In this document: positions 26,206 to 33,792 of the stretch, one piece after another
Numbering within the stretch: the first letter of the stretch is position 1
Layout: the number at the start of each line of letters is the position of its first letter
Assembly: GCA_050249615.1 (NCBI GenBank)
Contig: JBFWQE010000018.1
Location: 1-55,469, forward strand
Reading direction: 5' to 3'
Source: VFZN01 sp050249615
GTDB lineage: Bacteria; Acidobacteriota; Vicinamibacteria; Vicinamibacterales; UBA2999
DNA length: 55,469 bases
Position numbers and translations under genes: made by a program
The notes under the pieces: model-generated
Databases searched by the model: none
The model's input: the letters and a program-made list of their open reading frames with translations, nothing else
What the model was told of the DNA's origin: nothing

Positions 26206-26784
26206 ATGCGTAAGCTTCCTTTCCTGGCCGTTTTCGCCCTTCTTGCGCTCCTGGCCCTGCCGGCGACGGCGCGCGCGCAGCAGACCTGGCTCACGCCGTA
26301 CATCGGCAGCTCTTTCAACTCCACCTTCGACGAGTACGACTTCGGCACGAAGCTGCACTATGGCGCTGCGCTCACCTGGCTGGGTCAGAGCGGCATCGGT
26401 TTCGAGGTCGACCTCGGCTACGCGCCGACGTTCTTCGAGCCGGGCGAGGACGAGTTCTTCGATTTCGACTCGAAGGGCAGTGTCACCACCGTGATGGGGA
26501 ACCTCGTGATCGGCGGCACCGGGGGCGGGCTCAAGCCGTACGCGTCGGGCGGCATCGGGCTGATGCGGTCGCGCATCGAGGACGTCTCGGAGCTGCTGGA
26601 CTACGAGGACAACGGCTTCGGCGTGAACGTGGGCGCGGGCCTGCGGGGCGGCTCCGGCCGTCTCGGCATCCGCGGCGACCTGCGCTACTTCCGGCAGATC
26701 AGCGACCTCACCCCGCTACGGAACTTCGAGCTGGGCGACTTCTCGTTCTGGCGCGGCACCGTGGGCCTGTCGATCGGCTTCTAG
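26206..26784 (+). CDS. Small outer-membrane beta-barrel protein
   Basis: A 192-residue protein with a signal peptide (LPFLAVFALLALLALPATARAQQ). Its mature part looks like an eight-strand barrel: alternating strands such as TWLTPYIGSSF, GIGFEVDLGYAP, LKPYASGGIGLM, GFGVNVGAGLRGG and LGIRGDLRYFRQI, ending with aromatic-terminated GTVGLSIGF. This is the common outer-membrane beta-barrel domain of unknown ligand. GGAGGG lies 8 bases before the ATG; a longer upstream frame has no ribosome site. It lies between two repeat arrays. Confidence 0.85.
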   Translation: MRKLPFLAVFALLALLALPATARAQQTWLTPYIGSSFNSTFDEYDFGTKLHYGAALTWLGQSGIGFEVDLGYAPTFFEPGEDEFFDFDSKGSVTTVMGNLVIGGTGGGLKPYASGGIGLMRSRIEDVSELLDYEDNGFGVNVGAGLRGGSGRLGIRGDLRYFRQISDLTPLRNFELGDFSFWRGTVGLSIGF

Positions 26785-26802
26785 CCTGAACGAACCCGCA
26801 GG

Positions 26803-26920
26803 CAACGAAGCGCACGAGGGCACGAAGAACGGCCACGAAGGACAGGCATTCCTCCCTTGCCTTTCGGGGGGAGGCCTCGTGTCCGCCTTCGTGTGCTTCG
26901 TGTCCTTCGTGTTCCCGTGG
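26803..26920. repeat. Short-period array in inverted orientation, family D copy 1 (CACGAAGGA)
   Basis: CACGAAG/CACGAGG units on the left arm are mirrored by CTTCGTGT units on the right arm around a C/T- and G-rich centre. It sits between the barrel gene and the metK promoter. Words of this type occur in many bacterial phyla. Confidence 0.82.
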
Positions 26921-26928
26921 ACAGGCGT

Positions 26929-26958
26929 TTGACACGGCCGCTGGCGGCGGGTGATACT
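26929..26958 (+). promoter_or_regulatory. metK promoter (TTGACA, 18 bp, GATACT)
   Basis: A perfect -35 TTGACA is followed after 18 bp by GATACT (four of six consensus bases). The predicted transcript start is near 26965, giving a leader of about 120 bases before metK. Confidence 0.75.
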
Positions 26959-26964
26959 ACAGGG

Positions 26965-27085
26965 TCGTTCGTGCGGCGATTTCCTCGACTTGAGGCCGCA
27001 TCGTGTCCAGCGTGCGCTGGCACGAGAACAATCTAAGTCGCGAGCCGGGCCCGCGACCAACGCGGGCTTTTTTTTTGGAGTCTGA
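26965..27085 (+). promoter_or_regulatory. Structured metK leader, candidate riboswitch/attenuator
   Basis: Hairpin 1 pairs TGCGG 26972-26976 with CCGCA 26996-27000 and CCTC 26983-26986 with GAGG 26992-26995. It has a one-sided CGATTT bulge and loop GACTT. Hairpin 2 pairs TCGTG 27001-27005 with CACGA 27021-27025 and CCAGC with GCTGG. AAGTCG 27035-27040 is the exact complement of CGACTT 26986-26991 in and beside the loop of hairpin 1, which is a pseudoknot. GTCGCG 27037-27042 can instead pair with CGCGAC 27052-27057, which overlaps the 5' arm of the terminator at 27049-27067. The two pairings exclude each other, as in a transcription-off riboswitch. I do not recognise the consensus of the S-box, SAM-II, SAM-III, SAM-IV or SAH classes. 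S-adenosylmethionine as ligand is inference from the gene it precedes. Confidence 0.65.
27049..27076 (+). terminator. Intrinsic terminator inside the metK leader
   Basis: GCCCGCG pairs with CGCGGGC over a 5-base ACCAA loop and is followed by nine Ts. The metK GGAG starts at the base after the T run and the ATG is 9 bases further on. A terminator here makes sense only as an attenuator of metK itself. Confidence 0.85.
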
Positions 27086-28255
27086 ATGGGCAACCGATAC
27101 ATCTTCTCCTCGGAATCCGTCGGCGAGGGCCATCCCGACAAGGTCGCCGACACGATTTCCGATGCGGTCCTCGACGCGTGCCTCGCGCAGGACAAGGGCA
27201 GCCGCGTCGCCTGCGAGACGTTCGTGAAATCGAACGTCGTCGTCATCGGAGGCGAGATCACGACGAAGGCAAAGCTCGACTTCGTCAAGATCGCGCGGGA
27301 CGCGATCCGCGGGATCGGGTACGTCAACGACGATGACGTGTTCCATGCGGATCGCGTGTTCGTGAACGTCCTGGTGACGCAGCAGTCGCCCGACATCGCC
27401 CAGGGCGTGGACGCGCGCAAGGCCGCCGGCAAGAAGACCGCCAAGCAGGGGGCCGGGGACCAGGGCCTGATGTTCGGTTACGCCAGCAACGAGACGCCGG
27501 AACTGATGCCGGCGCCCATCATGTTCGCGCACCGCCTGGGCCGGCAGCTCACGAAGATCCGCAAGCAGGGCAAGGTGGCGTGGCTGCGGCCCGACGCCAA
27601 GTCGCAGGTCTCGGTGGTCTACGAGAACGGCAGGCCCGTCGCCATCTCGAACGTCGTCATCTCCACGCAGCACGCGGCGGACGCCTCCCACAAGGAGATC
27701 GAGGCGTTCTGCATCGAGGAGGTCATCCGCAAGGTCCTCCCCGCGAAGATGCTGACGAGTGAGACCGAGTTCCTGATCAACCCGACGGGCCGGTTCGTCA
27801 TTGGCGGGCCGCAGGGCGACTCCGGCCTCACCGGGCGCAAGATCATCGTGGACAGCTACGGCGGCATGGGCCGGCACGGCGGCGGCGCGTTCTCGGGCAA
27901 GGATCCGACGAAGGTGGACCGCAGCGCGGCGTACATGGGCCGCTGGGTGGCGAAGAACGTCGTCGCGGCGGGGCTCGCGGCGAAGTGCGAGATCCAGTTC
28001 GCGTACGCCATCGGCCACCCGGACCCGGTCAGCGTGCACGTGGACACCTTCGGCACCGGCGCCGTGCCCGATCAGCAGATCATCCGGGCCATCAACAAGG
28101 TCTTCAGCTTCCAGCCGGCCGAGATCATCGACCAGCTGAACCTCCGTCGCCCCATCTACTCGAAGACGACCAACTACGGGCACTTCGGGAAGAACGACAA
28201 GGACCTCACCTGGGAGGCGACCAACAAGGTGGCGGCGCTGAAGAAGGCGATCTAG
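27086..28255 (+). CDS. metK: S-adenosylmethionine synthetase
   Basis: Makes S-adenosylmethionine from methionine and ATP in the cytoplasm (389 residues, the usual length). Signature parts are SVGEGHPDKVADTISDAVLD near the N-terminus, GAGDQGLMFGYA (methionine/ATP-binding loop), GRFVIGGPQGDSGLTGRKII, and GGGAFSGKDPTKVDRSAAY with the catalytic Lys and Asp residues. The C-terminal domain ends normally. It is a single-gene unit: its own promoter and structured leader lie upstream and a strong terminator follows. Codon use matches the neighbours. Confidence 0.98.
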   Translation: MGNRYIFSSESVGEGHPDKVADTISDAVLDACLAQDKGSRVACETFVKSNVVVIGGEITTKAKLDFVKIARDAIRGIGYVNDDDVFHADRVFVNVLVTQQSPDIAQGVDARKAAGKKTAKQGAGDQGLMFGYASNETPELMPAPIMFAHRLGRQLTKIRKQGKVAWLRPDAKSQVSVVYENGRPVAISNVVISTQHAADASHKEIEAFCIEEVIRKVLPAKMLTSETEFLINPTGRFVIGGPQGDSGLTGRKIIVDSYGGMGRHGGGAFSGKDPTKVDRSAAYMGRWVAKNVVAAGLAAKCEIQFAYAIGHPDPVSVHVDTFGTGAVPDQQIIRAINKVFSFQPAEIIDQLNLRRPIYSKTTNYGHFGKNDKDLTWEATNKVAALKKAI

Positions 28256-28285
28256 CGGGCACGTCCACGGTACGGAGTTCAAGGA

Positions 28286-28329
28286 AAGGCCTCGGTGCCG
28301 CTCGCGCGGCGCCGAGGCCTTCTTCGTTT
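28286..28329 (+). terminator. Terminator after metK
   Basis: A 16-bp stem (AAGGCCTCGGTGCCGC against GCGGCGCCGAGGCCTT, one G-U pair) with a TCGC loop is followed by TCTTCGTTT. The tail is less T-rich than ideal. Confidence 0.85.
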
Positions 28330-28573
28330 CATCCGTCCTTTCGGGGCGCTCCCGCTCACTGAAAGGCATCCCAGAAGCAGAGTGAAGGGATCTGCGATGC
28401 AGACTTGGGCGCTCGCGGTGCACCCCTGGCTCGCCCGAGAAAGATACCGCGTGATCGGTTTGTTTCCGCATGAGAACGTGCAGCCAACAAACCACCCCCC
28501 CGGTTCGTTAACACTTCCCGCGTCGCTGGCGCCAGCCATTCCGTCTCACGCGCACGACGCCAGTGAGGGTCTC
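28330..28573. other. Non-coding stretch upstream of the beta-helix gene
   Basis: No convincing gene. It holds an 8-bp inverted repeat (GGTTTGTT 28457-28464 and AACAAACC 28486-28493) separated by 21 bases, and a C run. It may carry the promoter of the frameshifted gene that follows. Confidence 0.4.
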
Positions 28574-29208
28574 ATGAAAACGCTTGCGATCGGCGCCGCA
28601 GCCATCGCCTTGACGGCGTCACCCGCCGTGGCTCAACCTGCTCAGCGACTGGATACAACGGGCTGACAGCCGCACTCGTCAATCCGACCGCAGTGGTCAC
28701 CGGAACCGTCGACGCAACTGGCTGCGACATCGGCGTGTACTTCAACGGTGAAGGCCGCGTGGACAATGCCGACATCTACGGCGCGTTGTGGTACGGGGTC
28801 ATGGTGCACGGCGATGCCACCAACGCATCGGTGGACATCACGGACAGCTCCATTCACGACATCGGCGACAACCCGCTCAACGGCAACCAGCGCGGCATCG
28901 GGATCTACTATCGCGCGTTCTTCTCCGCCGGCACGGCCACTGGCCGCATCTCGGGCAACACCATCGCGCAGTACCAGAAGGGCGGCATCGTCGCCAACGG
29001 CCCCAGCACCGACGTGCAGGTGCAGGACAACACGGTCACCGGGCCCCGTCGGGTTCGCATCTCAGACGTGGGCAACAACGACAAGATGACGGGCAACCGC
29101 GTCTCCGGTGCCGGATACGACCCGGAGATGAACCCGGGCGCCTACACGGTATTCATCGACGCCGACGTGTCGTTCACCAACCGGCCGAAGGTACACGGGA
29201 ACAAGTAG
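28574..29208 (+). pseudogene. Secreted parallel beta-helix protein, frameshifted after the signal peptide
   Basis: ATG starts a clean signal peptide (KTLAIGAAAIALTASPAVAQ), but that frame stops eleven codons later at a TGA (LDTTG then stop). Translation in another frame begins just before that stop (GYNGLTAALVNPTAVVTG) and runs to a normal TAG. The downstream part has right-handed beta-helix repeats: GCDIGVYFNGEGRVDNADIYG, SVDITDSSIHDIGDN, TGRISGNTIAQYQKGG, QVQDNTVTGPRR. A one-base indel in CAGCGACTGGATACAACG or a small deletion explains it. It could be an assembly error in a draft sequence. Proteins of this type bind or cleave polysaccharides, but no catalytic site is evident. Confidence 0.72.
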
Positions 29209-29297
29209 GGACATCGGGAAGAGTTTGCCGTCCACGCGACGTGCCGAGCGAGCCTCGGTGCCTGCGATTGCGGCGCCGAGGCTCCCCGGTCTCCTCG

Positions 29298-29387
29298 CAA
29301 GACAACCAGTGCGCCCCACGCCAGCAGCACGTCGATCATCGGCGTGATGTTCATGTCCGCGTGCGCGCGCAGCTTCGTCTGTTCCAT
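29298..29387 (-). pseudogene. exbD/tolR remnant
   Basis: The first ~23 codons read EQTKLRAHADMNITPMIDVL, the start of an ExbD/TolR proton-channel subunit (cytoplasmic NITPMIDV motif before its single membrane helix). After DVLLAW the hydrophobic helix is lost and the frame becomes meaningless, stopping near 29142 on the other side of a GC-rich junk stretch. It begins 11 bp after the tonB stop on the same strand, the expected place for exbD in a tonB operon. It appears to be a truncated gene. Confidence 0.75.
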
Positions 29388-29398
29388 GGGCCCCTCCC

Positions 29399-30106
29399 CT
29401 ACTGCAGCTGGAAGTTCACGGTCACGGTCATCACGACGGGCACGGGCCGCCCGTTCAGCAACGTCGGCGAGTAGCGCCACTGCCGCACGGCGGCCAGGGC
29501 CGCCTCGTCGAGCAACGGGACCGACCGCAGCACGCGCGCGTCCTGCACTGCGCCATCGGTGCCAATCGTGGCTTCGATGATCACGAGACCCTGCACCCGG
29601 GCGGCACGCGCGATGGCGGGGTAGAGCGGCGCGACGTCGTAGATCTTCGCCGGCACGCGGATCTCGGCGCCGGGCCGGACCGGCGCCGGCGGCGATGCGG
29701 GCGGAGGCGCCGGTGGCTCCGCGACGATCGTGTCGATGCTGCTGGCGCCCGGCACGATCCCGCTGAGGGGCTCGTCGGACGGCCAGGGGCTTTCGGGCCG
29801 GACGGGCTCGGGCGCGATGCCCTCGGGCGCCGCCGTCGGCGCGGCGTTCGGGTTCGGGGGCGGCGGGCCGGGATCCCGCGGCACGGGCGGGGCCGGTGGA
29901 GGCGGAGCCGAGGGCAGCGCGATGGTCGTGTAGATGATGTCGGAGCTCGCCAGGCCGGGCAGGACCACGGGACCCAGCACGGTAGCGCCGACGATGGCGA
30001 TGATGGCCGCGACATGCGCCGCGAGGGAGAGCGGAACGGTGTAGCGGCTGCGCGCGCCCACGCGCACGACCGGGCGTTCGATGTCGCCGAACAGATCGCG
30101 AGGCAT
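29399..30106 (-). CDS. TonB-family energy transducer
   Basis: Couples the inner-membrane proton-motive force to TonB-dependent outer-membrane receptors (235 residues). A short cytoplasmic N-terminus precedes one membrane helix (LSLAAHVAAIIAIVGATVLG), then a long Pro-rich periplasmic linker. The C-terminal TonB domain has APLYPAIARAARVQGLVII, IGTDGAVQDARVLRSVPLLD, AALAAVRQWRYSPTLLNGRP and VMTVTVNFQL. AAAGGAG lies 8 bases before the ATG. The downstream exbD is only a remnant and no exbB is in the window, so this TonB must use ExbBD from elsewhere or be non-functional. Confidence 0.92.
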   Translation of the reverse strand: MPRDLFGDIERPVVRVGARSRYTVPLSLAAHVAAIIAIVGATVLGPVVLPGLASSDIIYTTIALPSAPPPPAPPVPRDPGPPPPNPNAAPTAAPEGIAPEPVRPESPWPSDEPLSGIVPGASSIDTIVAEPPAPPPASPPAPVRPGAEIRVPAKIYDVAPLYPAIARAARVQGLVIIEATIGTDGAVQDARVLRSVPLLDEAALAAVRQWRYSPTLLNGRPVPVVMTVTVNFQLQ

Positions 30107-30206
30107 GCCGGTCTCCTTTCGAGAGAGGACATTCGTGCGACGCGGCGATCGGCCGATCTCGCGCTGTTGAGTGGGTTAGACACCGGCCCTCGCGAACCGG
30201 ATCGGT

Positions 30207-32888
30207 TCACGGCTCGCCGACGAGCACCAGCCCAGCCCACAACGAGGGGTGCTCGGGCAGGACGAACCGGCCGGCCGGCGTGTCGACGGCCATCCGGCCG
30301 GCTCGCAGTGCACGGAGCAGCGCAAGCTGGGAGGTCCGAAGCGATGCGGCCTTGTCGGCCGCTCCTGTCCATTGCTGGTAGAACCGCGGGAGCACGAACG
30401 CGCCGGCGATGTCCGGCAGGTCCCACAACGTGGCCACGAGCGACGGTGTTCCGGCGTACACGAACGCGCGTGCGAGGCCGTTGATGCCGTCGCCCGTCAC
30501 GCGTCCGCCCGCCGTCCGGCACGCGCTCAATACCACCAGGTCTGCGTCGAGGCGCAGGTCGTAGACCTCTTCGGCAGTGAAGCGCCCGTCGCCATCGTTG
30601 CCAGCGCGGTCCGGCGAGAGCGCGAGGTACGAATCGAGCGGGTGATCGTCCGACACGACGGCGTGCGTGGCGAAGTGAAGCACGCGCCGGCCACCCGCGA
30701 GCCGGCGGACCTCGGCTTGGGTCGCATGTGATCCGCCGAGGACGCGGCTCGACGACTCGCCGATCAGTCGAGCCACGGCGCGGCCTTCCCGCACCGCGCC
30801 CGGCAGCGGTTCGAGCCCTTCGGACGCCAGCACGTCGCCCATGGTCGGGGCCGCCACGACCAGCGCGCCCGCCGGCGCCGCATGGCCGGACAGCGCCGCA
30901 GTGGCGCCGAGCACGCCCAACGAGGGCGTGTAGTGAATCTCGTGGTCCTCAATGAGGTAGCGGCCGGACGAGCCGAGGAGGGCCGCGAACGAGAGGCGGA
31001 ACAGCGGGCCGTGGGGGACGATCGTCAGCCTGCGGGATCCGTCCCGGGGCAGCGCGTGCGCGATGGGCGCCACGAGCAGCTCGTGGAGTTCGCGCAGGGC
31101 GCGCGCGCTGCCCCCGGCGGGTGCGGCACGCGCAGCGCCCCCGGCCCCATCGCCGGCACGCGCCTTCGCGCCGTCCGTCGACCAGGTCGCGCGCACGAGC
31201 TGCTCGAGCCGGCGCGCGTCCACGGCCACCTGGGCCCGCTCTATCCGCGCGGCGCCATCCACGGCCCAGATGCGCACGCGGTCGCGTTCCACCCAGTACG
31301 AGATGACCGTGGACTGCAGGCGTGCGGCGTGGGCGGCAATCTCGGCCAGACCGGGCGAAGCGGTCGCGACGGGGCTGGCCAGCATTCGCGTCGCATCCAC
31401 CCCGCGGCGATCGGGGGCGGCGCCATCGAGGCCGCCCGTGGACGTCTGTGCAGGGAGGCGTCTCGCACCGAGCAGGTCGAGGAACGCCCGTGCGCGCGCG
31501 CCCTCAGTGGCCTCCAGCGCCTCGGCATCGCGACCCGCGTCGGCGAGCAACCGGACCCGCTGCGCCCATGCCCACTGGTGCACGTTGTCGAAGCCAGCCT
31601 TCAGGCCATCCACCGGCGCGGCATTCGCACGCTGCGCCTCGTACAGGCGAAGCGCCGACGCCGAGTCGTCCAGCGCCCCGGCCATGTCGCCCGCACGCGC
31701 TCGAAGCTCGGCACGCGTGAGCAGGAGCATGCCCTTGATGTCCTGCCGGCCGCCCGCGAGGGCTTCGGCGTCGGCGAGGGGCGCCGTCGCCTCGTCGTTC
31801 CGCCCGGAGGCCAGGAGCAGGCTGGCCCGGGTGAGAAGGAGCATCGGCCGATCCGACGGAGTGGGTCCGGCCGCGAGGCCACGCTCGACGGCCGCGAGCG
31901 CCTCCCCGGGCCGACCACCGTCTTCGAGAGCGGTGGCGAGCGTCTGCCACGCGAGCGCCAGTGTCCCGGTCTTGTCGCCTCGCGATTCGAGGAAGGCAAC
32001 GGCGCCCCGGGCAGCCGCCACCGCGTCGGCCGTCCGGCCGAGAACGCGCAGCGCCACGGCGACCGCGTTCATCGACTGCCCGATGCCCGCGACATCGCTG
32101 GACGCGCGGTGCAGGGCGAGGGCACGCTCGAAGGCCTCGAGGGCGAGGTCGTAGTTGCCGTGCATGCGGTAGACGCGGCCGAGGCTGGTGAGTGCGCGCG
32201 CCCGTTGTGCGGGGCGCCCGGCCTGGTCCAGCACGGCGACCGCCACCTCGATCTTCCGCAGCGCGGACCCGTAGTCACCCTGCAGGACGTGCTCGTCGCC
32301 CCATCGCTGGAGGATCAGGCCTTCGATGTCCCGTGCGCCGGCACCGCGCGCCAGCGCCAGGCCGCGCTCGAGCAGCGCGATCACCTCGGCCGAGTCCTGC
32401 CTGCGCACGAACGTGAGGCTGTGAAGGACGCTGGCCTGCTCGCGGGGCCGCCCGGCCCGCTCGAACTGCTCCAACGCGCGTCGCCAGAAGTCCTCGGCCA
32501 CCTCCGGACGCCCACGCCCGAACATCGACAATCCGCGCGCGTTGAGCAGGACGCCCAGCGCAGACGGATCCCCGACCCCGGTGAGCACGGCCTCGGCTTC
32601 CGCGAATCGCCGGTCGGCCCCGGCAAGGTCACCGAGCGCCTGGAGAGCCCTCGCGAGCTGCCCGAGCGCACCGCCCTCGATGCGGCCGTCGCCGGCGGCC
32701 CTGGCATCCTCCAGTACGTGCTCCAGAGCAAGCTTCGCATCCGCGGCACGTCCACCGTCGAGCAGCCCGACGGCATCGCTCAGCCGCCGGGCGCGATCCG
32801 AGGCCGGGGGCGACTGCGCGGCCGGTGCCTCCTGGCCGCTCGCCAGCAGCAGCACGAGAGCGACCGCGCGAGCTCTTTGCCGTCCCAT
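30207..32888 (-). CDS. TPR-CHAT caspase-like protease
   Basis: An 893-residue protein with a likely export signal or membrane segment at the N-terminus (ARAVALVLLLASGQEAPAA). About 450 residues of TPR-type helical repeats follow (for example LGRVYRMHGNYDLALEAFER). The C-terminal CHAT peptidase domain has RRVLHFATHAVVSDD (catalytic His), VVLSACRTAGG (catalytic Cys), INGLARAFVYAGTPSLVATLW and HPSLWAGLVLVG at the end. CHAT is related to separase and caspases. The gene is the third of an apparent unit: sigma factor, zinc-finger protein, CHAT. The ATG lies 19 bp after the upstream stop; a longer frame overlaps the neighbour and lacks any domain. Targets are unknown. Confidence 0.88.
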   Translation of the reverse strand: MGRQRARAVALVLLLASGQEAPAAQSPPASDRARRLSDAVGLLDGGRAADAKLALEHVLEDARAAGDGRIEGGALGQLARALQALGDLAGADRRFAEAEAVLTGVGDPSALGVLLNARGLSMFGRGRPEVAEDFWRRALEQFERAGRPREQASVLHSLTFVRRQDSAEVIALLERGLALARGAGARDIEGLILQRWGDEHVLQGDYGSALRKIEVAVAVLDQAGRPAQRARALTSLGRVYRMHGNYDLALEAFERALALHRASSDVAGIGQSMNAVAVALRVLGRTADAVAAARGAVAFLESRGDKTGTLALAWQTLATALEDGGRPGEALAAVERGLAAGPTPSDRPMLLLTRASLLLASGRNDEATAPLADAEALAGGRQDIKGMLLLTRAELRARAGDMAGALDDSASALRLYEAQRANAAPVDGLKAGFDNVHQWAWAQRVRLLADAGRDAEALEATEGARARAFLDLLGARRLPAQTSTGGLDGAAPDRRGVDATRMLASPVATASPGLAEIAAHAARLQSTVISYWVERDRVRIWAVDGAARIERAQVAVDARRLEQLVRATWSTDGAKARAGDGAGGAARAAPAGGSARALRELHELLVAPIAHALPRDGSRRLTIVPHGPLFRLSFAALLGSSGRYLIEDHEIHYTPSLGVLGATAALSGHAAPAGALVVAAPTMGDVLASEGLEPLPGAVREGRAVARLIGESSSRVLGGSHATQAEVRRLAGGRRVLHFATHAVVSDDHPLDSYLALSPDRAGNDGDGRFTAEEVYDLRLDADLVVLSACRTAGGRVTGDGINGLARAFVYAGTPSLVATLWDLPDIAGAFVLPRFYQQWTGAADKAASLRTSQLALLRALRAGRMAVDTPAGRFVLPEHPSLWAGLVLVGEP

Positions 32889-32907
32889 CTGCGCCCGCAC
32901 CTGCTCC

Positions 32908-33792
32908 TCAGCGTGACGGCATGGCCGCGCATGCCTGCCCGCGAAACGGCCCCTCACGCCCGCACAGGGACCGCAGGACCGCGTCGAGCTCCTCTGCCCG
33001 CCCCAGCCGCTCGAGCGCCACGGCACGCTGCCACAGCAAATCGTCACCGATGGCATCAGCAACCCCTGGATGATCGAACGACGCCAGTGCGTCACCGGGC
33101 CGGTCTGCAAACAGCTGCGAGACGCCGAGGTAGAACCACACCTCGGCGACGTTGCCGTGCGTTGCCGCCAGTCGGCCCAGGCTGGCCACGGCGTCCTCGA
33201 AGCGGCCCTCGCGGTACGGGGTGATGGCCAGACCGAACTGCTCGAGGAACGCCCGGGCCTCGACCCCGGCCACGCCTCGAGTCGTGACAACGAGGTCCAC
33301 GGGCAGCTGCACCTCGGGCTTGACGAGCGCCAGCTGGTAGGCGGGCCGCGCGGGCTCGGGCGTGGCCACAGGCAAGGGGGCAGTCGCGGGAGCAGGCGTC
33401 GTTTCAGCGACCGCGCCTTCGTCGTGGGACCTCGACAGATACAGCATCGCGCCGCCAGCCGCCACGATGACGCTGGCCGCCAGCGCCAGCGTCGGCGCAT
33501 ACCGCCGCCAGGCCGACGGACCTCCCGGGGCTCCGGCGTCCATGGGCCGCGCCGGATCCACCGATGCGCCCTCCATCAGTTCCCGGACCACTTCGTACAC
33601 CTCGCGGCATGACGCACACGACACCACGTGATCGGCGAGCCGCAGGCGTGAGGCTTCGTCGATGAGCCCCGACGCAAACGCCACCCAGGTTTCCTCGGCG
33701 GGGTGTTCGCCGGTCCCGCGCGACCGCGCATGCGCGCGATACGCCTCGCCGATCGCGCGATCGAACGACGGCTCGCTGGCGTGGCTCGTCAC
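32908..33792 (-). CDS. Zinc-finger anti-sigma factor with periplasmic TPR-like domain
   Basis: A 294-residue membrane protein that probably holds the sigma factor encoded just upstream. The N-terminal cytoplasmic part has HVVSCASC, the H-x3-C-x2-C zinc motif of ZAS anti-sigma factors. A single membrane helix (APTLALAASVIVAAGGAMLYL) follows at about residues 103-123. The outer part has TPR-like helices (EGRFEDAVASLGRLAATHGN, VWFYLGVSQLFADRPGDA). The GTG start overlaps the sigma TGA as GTGA, a sign of coupled translation. A longer frame upstream overlaps the sigma gene and is rejected. Function is assigned by motif and position; binding to the sigma factor is inferred. Confidence 0.83.
   Translation of the reverse strand: MTSHASEPSFDRAIGEAYRAHARSRGTGEHPAEETWVAFASGLIDEASRLRLADHVVSCASCREVYEVVRELMEGASVDPARPMDAGAPGGPSAWRRYAPTLALAASVIVAAGGAMLYLSRSHDEGAVAETTPAPATAPLPVATPEPARPAYQLALVKPEVQLPVDLVVTTRGVAGVEARAFLEQFGLAITPYREGRFEDAVASLGRLAATHGNVAEVWFYLGVSQLFADRPGDALASFDHPGVADAIGDDLLWQRAVALERLGRAEELDAVLRSLCGREGPFRGQACAAMPSR

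Noticed and set aside
26965..27085. metK leader considered as S-box, SAM-II, SAM-III, SAM-IV or SAH riboswitch
   Set aside because: None of the consensus cores I know (for example GATGAAACC-type S-box segments) are present. The element is kept as an unassigned candidate.
28457..28493. 8-bp inverted repeat GGTTTGTT / AACAAACC
   Set aside because: The 21-base loop and lack of a T tract make neither a terminator nor a clear operator; could be chance.
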